Source: Prochlorococcus marinus str. MIT 9201
GTDB lineage: Bacteria; Cyanobacteriota; Cyanobacteriia; PCC-6307; Cyanobiaceae
Length of the DNA stretch: 64,000 nucleotides
Assembly (NCBI RefSeq): GCF_000759955.1
Contig: NZ_JNAL01000007.1
Span: forward strand, 124,001 to 188,000
Direction of reading: 5' to 3'
Shown here: piece by piece, positions 9,400 through 16,890 of the stretch
Position numbering within the stretch: position 1 is the first letter of the stretch
Layout: the number at the start of each line of letters is the position of its first letter
Program-made: the position numbers and the translations under genes
Notes under the pieces: generated by a model
The model's input: only the letters and a program-made list of their open reading frames with translations
Told to the model about the DNA's origin: nothing
The model's database searches: none

Positions 9400-9439
9400 A
9401 TTAATTTTTGAAAATTAATTAACTAAGAAAAATTCTTAG
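9400..9439. repeat. Two adjacent perfect hairpins upstream of tRNA-Ala
   Basis: Positions 9400-9419 form a 9-bp inverted repeat (ATTAATTTT and AAAATTAAT) with a 2-base loop. Positions 9423-9439 form a 7-bp one (CTAAGAA and TTCTTAG) with a 3-base loop. They fill the space between the divergent wza-like gene and the tRNA. They could be weak terminators or protein-binding sites; the low GC content argues against a strong terminator. Confidence 0.4.
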
Positions 9440-9456
9440 GGTATTTTCAATTCTAT

Positions 9457-9529
9457 GGGGCCATAGCTCAGCTGGTAGAGTACCTGCATGGCATGCAGGG
9501 GGTCAGGGGTTCAAATCCCCTTGGCTCCA
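9457..9529 (+). tRNA. tRNA-Ala (anticodon GGC)
   Basis: A complete 73-base cloverleaf can be folded. The acceptor stem pairs GGGGCCA with TGGCTCC, including the G3:U70 wobble pair that is the identity element of alanine tRNAs. The anticodon stem CCTGC/GCAGG encloses the loop ATGGCAT, giving anticodon GGC. The T-stem is AGGGG/CCCCT with loop TTCAAAT, and the discriminator base is A. CCA is not encoded. Degenerate copies at 17062-17132 and 18328-18397 mark this gene as the attachment site of integrative elements inserted at its 3' end. Confidence 0.97.
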
Positions 9530-9623
9530 TTGAATTTTATTAGTGATAGCAATAGATTCGGGCGATTCTCATAAATCTAATGATTAGACTGATATAGGTT
9601 GATAGTTGACGATATAGCTAAAT

Positions 9624-9643
9624 TCCGCAATAATTCTCGCAAT
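9624..9643 (-). repeat. Paired TTGCG-type repeats, 12 bp apart, downstream of tRNA-Ala
   Basis: On the minus strand the sequence reads TTGCGAGAATTA followed directly by TTGCGGAATT, so the TTGCG cores are exactly 12 bp apart. The same 12-bp spacing of TGCGA-like cores is seen at 17008-17024, 17228-17247, 18284-18303 and 11109-11126. Their place next to the tRNA-derived sites suggests arm-type integrase-binding sites; this is an inference. Confidence 0.4.
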
Positions 9644-9664
9644 GGGATTATTAATGAAAGTTAA

Positions 9665-10279
9665 GTTATAGCAACAACTCTAGATTGGGTCAAAAGTTTA
9701 AGAGCCGACATTCGCGGCGATTGCGGAAAAGGGTGGAATTTAAGGGGTAGAGAGGTCGGCGGCAAGATGGTTATGCAAATAGATAGAAATGATGAAAACG
9801 GCAGAAGTACTCTCCTAACTAATATTGGTTGGAGAAAAGACAATAAGAGAAATATTCTAAATGCGATTGTTGAGATAAAAGATTTCATGTATCACAATGA
9901 CGATTCTTTGAAAGAAGCTTATAAAAAATTCTCTAATCAATCAGAATATGCACCAGTTATTAAAGGTCAATTAAAGGGTTGGGCTGCTAATAAAAAAGCA
10001 TTTTTAGATAGCAGAAGTAATAGAAGATCAACCACACTTTATGACCTCACAAAACGTGTTGAATTAGCTTGTAGATTTTTAGAAAAAAGTCCAAAACCAT
10101 AAAACGCAAAAGATTTATTTTTAAGAATTAAAGAAGAATATTTTGACGTAGCTCCGCCACATAAAGATTCAAAAAAGAAACTAAAAAATCCTGAAGGTGG
10201 GGACGGAAGAAAAAGAAATTGTGGCGATATAAAATCGTTTTTAAATTATTGTGTTGAGAAAAAATTAGAGAAGTTGTAG
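9665..10279 (+). pseudogene. Broken tyrosine-recombinase (integrase)-like gene, N-terminal part only
   Basis: One frame runs from 9665 to a TAG at 10277-10279 and is interrupted by an in-frame TAA at 10100-10102. There is no good start codon at the 5' end. The N-terminus (residues near ADIRGDCGKGWNLRGREVGG) resembles the arm-binding domain of integrases of marine picocyanobacteria. The segment after the TAA (GDIKSFLNYCVEKK) resembles the core-binding domain that precedes the catalytic domain. No catalytic domain with R, HxxR and Tyr follows. The position, in the same direction and 135 bp after the 3' end of tRNA-Ala, is that expected of the element's own integrase. The largest intact piece is 9767-10102. 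The integrase call is from memory of the family. Confidence 0.55.
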
Positions 10280-10302
10280 ATAATTTAAATGATCGACAAG
10301 AA

Positions 10303-10521
10303 ATGGTTTACCAACTTGTACAAGAAAGATCAGCTAACGATATACCAACTACATACAATGACGTAGCTCCATTATTAAAAGGTATTGAAGATGCTAATAG
10401 ACAAGCGCGTAAAACTTTAACCCAATTAGAAAAACATAAATTGATAATTGGAGATTTAAAAGTTAGAAATAAAGTTGAGACAAAATGGTATTGGATTAAA
10501 GAGTTAGTTCAGGAACCATAG
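10303..10521 (+). CDS. Winged-helix-like fragment of 72 residues
   Basis: The protein reads as a helix-turn-helix unit (NDRQEMVYQLVQE, then helices around APLLKGIEDANRQARKTLTQLE and a short beta-wing HKLIIGDL...VETKWYWI). Similar modules occur at the C-terminus of phage and plasmid primase-helicase or replication proteins. The frame is open upstream to 10258 and joins the broken integrase frame at a run of six A (10259-10264). It could therefore be the frameshifted tail of the same gene, or a separate remnant fused by deletion. The last codons overlap the first AGGAAC iteron at 10511. Confidence 0.4.
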   Translation: MVYQLVQERSANDIPTTYNDVAPLLKGIEDANRQARKTLTQLEKHKLIIGDLKVRNKVETKWYWIKELVQEP

Positions 10522-10550
10522 GACTCTAAGGACTTGCTTATATGTATCGG
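10511..10550 (+). promoter_or_regulatory. Iteron and 12-bp repeat upstream of the 42-aa gene (left copy)
   Basis: AGGAAC (10511), AGGACT (10520) and AGGACT (10529) start exactly 9 bp apart and are followed by TATATGTATCGG (10539-10550). The same arrangement occurs inverted at 10979-11018 upstream of the minus-strand DUF1651 gene. The pair encloses two convergent small genes. Either a shared regulator binds both promoters or these are the ends of a small mobile unit. Confidence 0.5.
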
Positions 10551-10584
10551 TTTAGTTTTAAATAGGATTAATTATTTTTAGATA

Positions 10585-10713
10585 ATGCAGATTCCAATTT
10601 TGGGAAAATTAATTTTATTATTTGCTCTTTATTGTATTTCTGATTTATCAATAAAAAGGAATATTTTAAGACAAGCTGTTCGCAGGGCTAATAGAGCTAG
10701 ATCAATTTTTTAA
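10585..10713 (+). CDS. 42-aa putative small membrane protein
   Basis: ATG at 10585, stop at 10711-10713. The N-terminal half is hydrophobic (about residues 3-20, one possible membrane helix) and the C-terminal half is strongly basic (RNILRQAVRRANRARSIF), a positive-inside pattern for a small bitopic membrane protein. It ends on the base before the DUF1651 gene, which is convergent, and it has an upstream region mirrored in that gene. There is no recognisable family. The reality of the gene is supported by the charge pattern and the paired upstream repeats only. Confidence 0.45.
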   Translation: MQIPILGKLILLFALYCISDLSIKRNILRQAVRRANRARSIF

Positions 10714-10962
10714 TTAAAAATAGCTATTAAATATTGAAGTTTTTTTCCAACCTTCCTCTAATAATTTTTTATATTCTTGTCTAGCACCTTCTATAGTTTC
10801 AACTCTTGAACCCTTCATAACTGGCTTACTTGATCTCTTATAGACGCAGCCATAACTAATCATCATTGCATCAATATTTGGACTAGGTTTTGATACATCT
10901 TCAAATGGTTCAAATACTTTTATTCTCGATCTATCCTTATTTATCAAAGTAAACTTTTCCAT
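10714..10962 (-). CDS. DUF1651-like small protein
   Basis: This 82-residue protein ends with a pattern typical of DUF1651 of marine cyanobacteria: R-x-E-T-I-E-G-A-R-x-x-x-K-x-L-x-x-x-G-W. The family has no known function and is often multicopy and island-borne in Prochlorococcus and marine Synechococcus. On the minus strand a perfect TATAAT (10969-10974) sits 6 bp before the ATG, so the predicted transcript would start at or next to the start codon, i.e. it would be leaderless. The 12-bp repeat lies just upstream of that -10 box. The stop codon abuts the convergent 42-aa gene. Confidence 0.6.
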   Translation of the reverse strand: MEKFTLINKDRSRIKVFEPFEDVSKPSPNIDAMMISYGCVYKRSSKPVMKGSRVETIEGARQEYKKLLEEGWKKTSIFNSYF

Positions 10963-10968
10963 AAAATT

Positions 10969-11018
10969 ATTATATTTACCGATACATATATAAGAGTCCT
11001 ATTAGTCCTGAAAGTCCT
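10969..11018 (-). promoter_or_regulatory. -10 box, 12-bp repeat and three iterons upstream of the DUF1651 gene (right copy)
   Basis: Read on the minus strand: AGGACT at 11018-11013, 11009-11004 and 11000-10995 (9-bp period), then TATATGTATCGG at 10990-10979, then TATAAT at 10974-10969. This is the mirror of 10511-10550. The 12-mer is identical in both copies and the iterons have the same 9-bp spacing and the same order relative to the gene. Confidence 0.55.
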
Positions 11019-11091
11019 TAATTATATGATGACCTTCTAGTTACGAAGGAACTCAAATCTTGTGATCTATTGATACGACTAAATGTATGTG

Positions 11092-11126
11092 TGCGAAGCT
11101 AATTTTATTGCGAAATAAAATGCGAA
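11092..11126 (+). repeat. Three TGCGAA repeats, two of them 12 bp apart, with an 8-bp inverted repeat
   Basis: TGCGAA occurs at 11092, 11109 and 11121. The last two have the same 12-bp spacing as the repeat pairs near the tRNA-like sites. Positions 11102-11121 also form an inverted repeat (ATTTTATT and AATAAAAT around GCGA). The 258-bp gap 10963-11220 holds these and the right iterons and no convincing gene. Confidence 0.35.
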
Positions 11127-11220
11127 ATTTTTAGAAAAAATATGTAATGTATTCTATTAATAATAATATTTCTCAAAAAGAAATAATTGAAGTTAAAAAT
11201 TTATCAAGATTATTTAAATT

Positions 11221-12138
11221 TTAAATTTCCATTCTATACAAATTTTTATTATTTATTACAAAAATTGTATCTCCTTTTAATTCACCAATGCCACTTATCA
11301 TATGATAACTATTTGCTAATTTTATACATTTAAACCTTGGTTTATTTGGGAATGCCCCACCATCTCCATATAAGAAAATAATTTTTTTATTAATGTTTTC
11401 AAATTTATCTTTAAAATAAGAATCTTTAATAAAATTATGCTTTCCTGGTGCATTTGCTGCTTGGCTTAATCCTTCAGGAAAAGCATGATGAATAACTACA
11501 TATATAATTTCAAACTCTTTTTCTTTCTCAATCATTGAAATAATTTTCTCTAACGAGTCTTTTTCGCTATTACTATCTCCAATGATGAAAAGTGATTTAT
11601 TCAAAATTAATCTAAAAGGGAAATTCAATCCTGCTTGATTCTTGTGAGGTATTATTGTAAAAACATCCCTCAAGGCAGAATCAAAAACTTTACCTCCAAT
11701 ATCATGATTCCCAGGTGCAATAAATATTTTTATATCTCCTTGAAATTTTGAATAGAAATCTTTCCACTTCTTAATACTTGGTTCTTTTAAAACATCGCCA
11801 CTAAATATTATTGATGAAATTCTTTCTATATTTTTTAAATAAAAATCATAAACTTTTGGAGCAATGCCAACATTTCCTCTTAAATCAGAGTTCCTATGTG
11901 ATCCGTAAGCATGGCCAATAATTAAAGTAGAATTTTTTGGAAGATTAGAAATTATTTTGGGACAAATCCCTTCAGGATTATTGGTTTTTTGTGAATAAAA
12001 TTCTTTTTTTAGTTTTCTTTCTAAATTATTTATAATAGAAAAGAAATATTTTGGATTGCTATAGCAATATAAAAAAACTATATTAAATGCCAGTACAATG
12101 AGAAATATAGTTAATGATTTTCTTTTTAAGTTAATCAT
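11221..12138 (-). CDS. Membrane-anchored calcineurin-like metallophosphoesterase
   Basis: The 305-residue protein has an N-terminal membrane anchor or signal (about residues 8-25) and then a calcineurin-like fold with SGDVL, PGNHDIGG and IHHAFPE, which supply the usual GD, GNHD and H metal ligands. The first family motif (normally D-x-H) reads GHAYGSHR and the last (normally GHxH) reads YGDGG, so both are atypical. It is the last gene of the four-gene operon 15719-11221, 19 bp after the VTC-domain gene. It could hydrolyse a phosphoester or phosphorylated polymer made or handled by its operon partners; the substrate is unknown. Confidence 0.75.
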   Translation of the reverse strand: MINLKRKSLTIFLIVLAFNIVFLYCYSNPKYFFSIINNLERKLKKEFYSQKTNNPEGICPKIISNLPKNSTLIIGHAYGSHRNSDLRGNVGIAPKVYDFYLKNIERISSIIFSGDVLKEPSIKKWKDFYSKFQGDIKIFIAPGNHDIGGKVFDSALRDVFTIIPHKNQAGLNFPFRLILNKSLFIIGDSNSEKDSLEKIISMIEKEKEFEIIYVVIHHAFPEGLSQAANAPGKHNFIKDSYFKDKFENINKKIIFLYGDGGAFPNKPRFKCIKLANSYHMISGIGELKGDTIFVINNKNLYRMEI

Positions 12139-12157
12139 ATTCTTGTTGATGTAAATC

Positions 12158-12769
12158 TTATTTAAGAAGAGAATCTAAGGCTCTTTCATATTTTGAAAAT
12201 CTAGATCTAGGAAAATCAAAATTATTTAATAAGTACGAAAGATTAGTATCTATATCTGCTTTGATTTCCAAAACATAGCTTTGATCTTCAAAGAATGATT
12301 TTTTAAAATTATTATTTAAATTAATTAATCTGTATTTTATTTCTTTATCAATAGTTACTCTTATGTTTTTAACAAGAAAATATTCTCGTACGTAAGAAAC
12401 ATCTATAAGTTGTTTGCAAATTCCATATAAGTTATCAAAATAGCCATTTTTTAACAAGGATCCTAAATTTATATTTGAGTTTGTTTCCTTGAATCTACAA
12501 TGCTCATTTGAAAGCTTAATTTCTAAAGAATATTGACTATTTGAAGAAATAAAGTCATCTGAACCGTATGTTCTTATTCTTATTTTTTTCCTTGGGATAA
12601 GACCTTCAACAGTATCGAAATACATTTGCATATTATTATTGTCAAAATATCTAGAACATATTGTTCTTTCAGGATAAAGAACCTTCCCGCCATTATGGGT
12701 TATCCATTTCAGTAAATCTAAATAATTATGTTTGTTTAATTCTAATTTTTGCTCTATGCGGGGTATCAT
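12158..12769 (-). CDS. VTC-domain protein, polyphosphate-polymerase-like
   Basis: This 203-residue protein has the features of a VTC/triphosphate-tunnel domain: RIEQK at residues 4-8 at the N-terminus (ExK signature), SRYFDN, the basic strand RKKIRIRTYG, further ExK strands YSLEIKLS and YVLEIKAD, and SRFSKYERAL at the end. In yeast Vtc4 this domain makes polyphosphate from ATP. Bacterial members next to DUF4956 and CotH proteins have not been assigned an activity that I know of. Its start overlaps the stop of the CotH-like gene by 4 bases, indicating translational coupling. Confidence 0.85.
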   Translation of the reverse strand: MIPRIEQKLELNKHNYLDLLKWITHNGGKVLYPERTICSRYFDNNNMQMYFDTVEGLIPRKKIRIRTYGSDDFISSNSQYSLEIKLSNEHCRFKETNSNINLGSLLKNGYFDNLYGICKQLIDVSYVREYFLVKNIRVTIDKEIKYRLINLNNNFKKSFFEDQSYVLEIKADIDTNLSYLLNNFDFPRSRFSKYERALDSLLK

Positions 12770-15063
12770 TTTTTTTCTAAAATCGATTTGTTTTGTATTG
12801 CTAATTTGCCTTTAGGGCATGATTTTGTTGGAATTGCAATATATGAAGGCCCAAATTCCTTTTTCTTATTGTAAGCAGCAGCACATATCGAATTATTCTC
12901 TAAATAAGCATTATTAACAATTAGTTTAGAAAAATCTTTTGAAACCAATGCAATATTGCTGTTTTTAATTTCTGCATTTAATACTCTTAAATAAGATTCT
13001 TCTCCTACAGAAACCCCTTTATCTTTGCAGCCATCTAGATTTATATTTTTTATAAAATATTTTCCTGCTGAGGTATCAATACAATCATTTCCTGAGTTTT
13101 GAACATTAATCATATTTACTTTAAGATCAGAAAAATCAAAATCAATTGCATCTTGAAAACTATTTTTAATAACTAGTTCATCTATAGATCCGAAGCTATT
13201 CATTATGTTTAAGCTATCTTCATGTTGGCCACCATCAATATGAATTTTCAAATTTTTCACGTTTGAATCTTTTATTGTTATGAGACTAGTCAACAAATTA
13301 TTATCTATTCTACTTTTACTAGGTTTAAAAGTATTATCTGCATTAGCAAAAACTTTAATATACCAACCATCTAATTTACTATTAGTAAACAAGATTTTTT
13401 CATCAAAATTTTTAAAAATTATTGAGATTAATTTTTTCTTCTTATCAATGGTTAATTTTGGATTACCAAATTTCTTAATATAAATATTTTTTATGGGATT
13501 TATTAAATTTAAGTTATTCGGAACATTGTCATAATAACGTTTTTTAATGGGGTCAAATTTATCCCCTATAAAATAATATTTTAAATTATCTTTTAAATAG
13601 TCACCCACTAATAATTTGTTTAATTCAAAAGAATTAAGATTTTTTTTATTGCATATTTTTTCTTCTATACTGCATAAGTAAAAATTGCTATCTTTCTGTG
13701 AATATAAAGCTAAACCATAGTTTTCATTATTATGAAATTTCCTAATTAAAGGGTTATCTTTAAATTTAGTTTTTAAGTTTATTTTATTTGAATCTCTTAG
13801 ATAAATTAAATTACGAATTAATTGTTCTTTTATGTTTTTTAATTCCGAATCTTTTAATTTAACTCCATTAATTTTTAGCTTTAAAGAGAAAGAAGTTAGA
13901 TTAATTTGCTTAATTTCATTAATTGCTCGATTAAAGTCCTCAGTTTCTATATCTCTTGTAAGAAATCTATCTTTAAAATCTTTAGTGAAATTAAATTCTT
14001 TTTCTAAATTTTTTACTTTAGAGTCCCCATCGTAATAAATAGGTAATAAGGACTTACTAATTGGATCATAATAAAATCTCCTATTGTGGTTGTAAAGAGC
14101 ATGGGTTGTTCCAGAAGAAATAAGATGGGCTTTATATCTTGAGAGTATTCTTTTGCTTTTAATATCTCCATTCGATAAAAGTAAATCGCTAAAAGTGATT
14201 TCTTTGTCGTTGCCAGCATGATTCCAACTTTCTAATATAGCTTTAGAAAAAATATTGGAACCTTCTAATCCAATTCTTTGGTTTATAGAATTTCTTTTAA
14301 TCCATTCTTTATTTACTATTCGAGGGAATATATTACCGTTGCTTGAGGGGCCATTACCGGATCTTATTTCCCACATTAAAGATTCATCAGCTTCAATAAT
14401 AGCTGATTCTCTTAACTTATTATTTTCAAGCATTTCCTTAACAGCCTTTTCCTGAAAAATCATTTCAAAAGTTTTATCATTTAGACTCACTTTGGTCATT
14501 TTGGTCCTTGGAGATAAATATCCCATTTCTTTCATTAACAAACTCACAATAACTTCAGATGATCTATTCCTTGTAGAAGGGATAAATAGTTTAAATTTTG
14601 TTATTCCATTAATATTTCCTTCAGTTAAAGTGACATCTAATGATGAAATAACATCTCCTTTTTTGCTTTGAATGTGATCTTTCCAATCTCCTGAAATCCT
14701 AACTTTGGCAGGTAATTGGCATGTTTTTCCATTTGATTTCTTAAAAGCAATATTTGCAGCGAATCTTTTTTTATATTTTTCTTTAATTATCTTTGAATCT
14801 TCATTAAAAGCTTTTAACAGATTTATAGACCACCTTCTAGATTCTGGAATAGTAATTACTAATTTTTTAAAATAATTAATTGAATTATTTGAAATACCAT
14901 TAAATTCAAAAGAGCAATGAGGCCTTATTGAATCATCTATCAATTGATCTAAATTATTAATATTTTCTTTTAATACTGATAACTTGTTTCTATGGTTAAA
15001 AAAAGATAAGAGGAGTACACTAAAACAACCTGATAAAAGAAATATTAAATAAGCCTTTTTCAT
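12766..15063 (-). CDS. CotH-like protein with C-terminal parallel beta-helix
   Basis: The 765-residue protein begins with one membrane segment (about residues 4-22). A CotH-like region follows: KLFIPSTRNRSSEVIVSLLMKEMGYLSPRT-type motif near 160-190, IFQEKAVKEML near 210, and HNRRFYYDPISKSLLPIYYDGDSK near 325-350. CotH proteins are atypical protein kinases that phosphorylate extracytoplasmic substrates. The C-terminal 200 residues show repeated short strands (DELVIKNS, MINVQNSGNDCID, IKNINLDGCKDKG, LRVLNAEIKNSNIAL) typical of a right-handed parallel beta-helix, as in carbohydrate-active or adhesive proteins. It is coupled by 4-base overlaps to the DUF4956 gene upstream and the VTC gene downstream. 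Confidence 0.75.
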   Translation of the reverse strand: MKKAYLIFLLSGCFSVLLLSFFNHRNKLSVLKENINNLDQLIDDSIRPHCSFEFNGISNNSINYFKKLVITIPESRRWSINLLKAFNEDSKIIKEKYKKRFAANIAFKKSNGKTCQLPAKVRISGDWKDHIQSKKGDVISSLDVTLTEGNINGITKFKLFIPSTRNRSSEVIVSLLMKEMGYLSPRTKMTKVSLNDKTFEMIFQEKAVKEMLENNKLRESAIIEADESLMWEIRSGNGPSSNGNIFPRIVNKEWIKRNSINQRIGLEGSNIFSKAILESWNHAGNDKEITFSDLLLSNGDIKSKRILSRYKAHLISSGTTHALYNHNRRFYYDPISKSLLPIYYDGDSKVKNLEKEFNFTKDFKDRFLTRDIETEDFNRAINEIKQINLTSFSLKLKINGVKLKDSELKNIKEQLIRNLIYLRDSNKINLKTKFKDNPLIRKFHNNENYGLALYSQKDSNFYLCSIEEKICNKKNLNSFELNKLLVGDYLKDNLKYYFIGDKFDPIKKRYYDNVPNNLNLINPIKNIYIKKFGNPKLTIDKKKKLISIIFKNFDEKILFTNSKLDGWYIKVFANADNTFKPSKSRIDNNLLTSLITIKDSNVKNLKIHIDGGQHEDSLNIMNSFGSIDELVIKNSFQDAIDFDFSDLKVNMINVQNSGNDCIDTSAGKYFIKNINLDGCKDKGVSVGEESYLRVLNAEIKNSNIALVSKDFSKLIVNNAYLENNSICAAAYNKKKEFGPSYIAIPTKSCPKGKLAIQNKSILEKK

Positions 15064-15719
15064 GAAATATAATATTTAATATCTTCTATGTCCTGAATTC
15101 TACTAAGATAATCTTTAGTATTATTTAGTTCATTTTTATTAAAAAATGAAAGTTTATATGTAAATTTATTTTTTGCAAAGTCCTCATTACTGAATAAAAG
15201 ATATGTGTTCTCCGATAAATATGCATTTTTTCCTGAACAAGTTATTTCCAATATAAATTGAGGTTCCTCTCTGGAAAAAGAGAGATCTAAATAACCCTGC
15301 TTTGTTGAAAATTGCCTTTTCTTATAAAATGAATAAGAATAAACTATGGTCATACATAATATTGATAAGACAATTGCTTTCCCAATACTTGTTGATATTG
15401 TAATACCCACAGTCAATAACAAGAAATAAATTGAAAGTTCAAGTGGACTTTTTACAGGATGCCTAAATCTAATAATCGATAACGCACCTACCATCCCTAG
15501 TGACAAAGCTATGTTTTTAGATATTACAGTTGTAATTACCAGACCGATAATTGGCAAAATACAAAATGTTGTTACGTTAGAGAAGCTTTTTGCCCAGTTT
15601 TGCCCAGATAATATCAGAGATAAGCTTATAAAGCCCCCGATGAAAATTGATATAAAGCACCTTAAAATAAATTCAAGTGAAACACCAGAGAAGATTAAAT
15701 TAATAAATTCATCGAGCAT
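15060..15719 (-). CDS. DUF4956 membrane protein
   Basis: The 219-residue protein has about four membrane segments in its first 130 residues and a soluble domain of about 85 residues. The signature GMVGALSIIRFRHPVKSPLEL between segments is characteristic of DUF4956, a family repeatedly found next to VTC-domain and CotH proteins in bacteria. Its function is not established. It is the first gene of the operon; the 217-bp gap upstream (15720-15936) separates it from the terminase-like gene in the same direction and contains no convincing gene. Confidence 0.85.
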   Translation of the reverse strand: MLDEFINLIFSGVSLEFILRCFISIFIGGFISLSLILSGQNWAKSFSNVTTFCILPIIGLVITTVISKNIALSLGMVGALSIIRFRHPVKSPLELSIYFLLLTVGITISTSIGKAIVLSILCMTIVYSYSFYKKRQFSTKQGYLDLSFSREEPQFILEITCSGKNAYLSENTYLLFSNEDFAKNKFTYKLSFFNKNELNNTKDYLSRIQDIEDIKYYIS

Positions 15720-15936
15720 AGACTTTTAATTCAAAGGATTTACTTATTCATGTAATTTACCAATAAATGTCATTAAATAACTATAAATATAAGAATTTTA
15801 CTTTTTTAAAATAAATTTTTAATATAAATTCCCTCGAAAACAATGAGAATATTTTTTGAATTGCTTATGCCGACTTTGACGAAAATCTGTCCGAAAATAT
15901 TCAAATCTTACTTCTATTACTCCCCAAGCACCCGCT

Positions 15937-16278
15937 CTAACTTTTTATTTTTGCTTCTAGACCGATTAATTTCATAAGAACTTTTGCATTACTTGCAACT
16001 GCAGAATATTGTTTTTCTTGCATTGCTCTATGCATTGCAGTCTCTAAAGTACAGATTAATTTTGCCGTCATTTCTGGACGATTTAAGTCACCTTCCTCAA
16101 TATCATCTTTCAGCAAAAGATAAGCATTAGAAGTGATCTGCCTTGCTCTTCTTCTTGATATTCCATATTTCGTGGCAACAAGGGAAGTAATAGATGAATA
16201 AGCTTGTCCTTCAGCAACTAATTCAGCAGCATGTGCGACTCTTAATTCAGTTTCTTGTTTAGTTGCTCGATTTGCCAT
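15937..16278 (-). CDS. Phage terminase small subunit-like HTH protein
   Basis: The 113-residue protein starts with a helix-turn-helix of the type seen in phage small terminase subunits: ELRVAHAAELVAEG, then YSSITSLVATKYGISRRRARQIT, followed by long helices. Small terminases recognise phage DNA for packaging; phage satellites often keep one to redirect packaging. A shifted frame at the end reads KNKKLERVLGE before a stop at about 15919, which looks like a better C-terminus, so a small frameshift near 15945 may have altered the tail. I cannot exclude another HTH role. Confidence 0.5.
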   Translation of the reverse strand: MANRATKQETELRVAHAAELVAEGQAYSSITSLVATKYGISRRRARQITSNAYLLLKDDIEEGDLNRPEMTAKLICTLETAMHRAMQEKQYSAVASNAKVLMKLIGLEAKIKS

Positions 16279-16432
16279 AATCTTTCGTTAATTCAAAATC
16301 TAAACAAGATATTTGCATGTCTTTAAAAGTGAGATAAACAATAATTGCAAAGATAGAAATAGTTATTTGAGAAGCCTTAAATTCTGTAAGTTTTTCAGAT
16401 AAAAATAAAAGATCTTTTGAAATCATTTTTTA

Positions 16433-16690
16433 TTAAAAGTTTGAAAATCTTTTTTTGGTTAATTTCTCTATATTTCTGTCTATTTCATGAAAATATTTCA
16501 AACGTGATTTTTCAGCTTTTTCTATCTTTTCCCAATATCCAGAGTTAATTTTTAGATCAATAGCTAAAGGAGTATCACTTTTTTCAATTAAACTTCTTGC
16601 ACTTATTCCATATTCCAAATCTTCCCATTTTTGCCCATATTTACGATTTGGAAGTAATGGTTTCAATCCCTCTATTTTATTGAGTCTCAC
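16433..16690 (-). CDS. Unidentified fragment, 85 residues from a GTG
   Basis: The frame starts at GTG 16690 but remains open upstream to 16807 with coding-like content (EEEKPLSPLEAKISQAYR), where no ATG, GTG or TTG is available. This suggests a gene that has lost its 5' end. The protein is charged and helical with no motif I recognise. It lies just upstream of the terminase-like gene and in the same direction, so it probably belonged to the same mobile element. Confidence 0.4.
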   Translation of the reverse strand: MRLNKIEGLKPLLPNRKYGQKWEDLEYGISARSLIEKSDTPLAIDLKINSGYWEKIEKAEKSRLKYFHEIDRNIEKLTKKRFSNF

Positions 16691-16890
16691 TTCAATTTCT
16701 CGCTGCTCATCTTCTACAGCTTCATTAACTCTATAGGCTTGGGAAATCTTTGCTTCAAGCGGAGATAGTGGTTTTTCTTCTTCGGATATAACAGTAGGTG
16801 CAATGGATTAGATAATGTATTTATCTATACTTTAGAGAATACATTTACTTATATTTATAGCATTAATTAATATAATATGTAGGAGTATTT

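Noticed and set aside
11147-11224. 25-codon plus-strand frame before the metallophosphoesterase stop
   Set aside because: It is too short, without a ribosome site, and runs convergent into the phosphoesterase stop.
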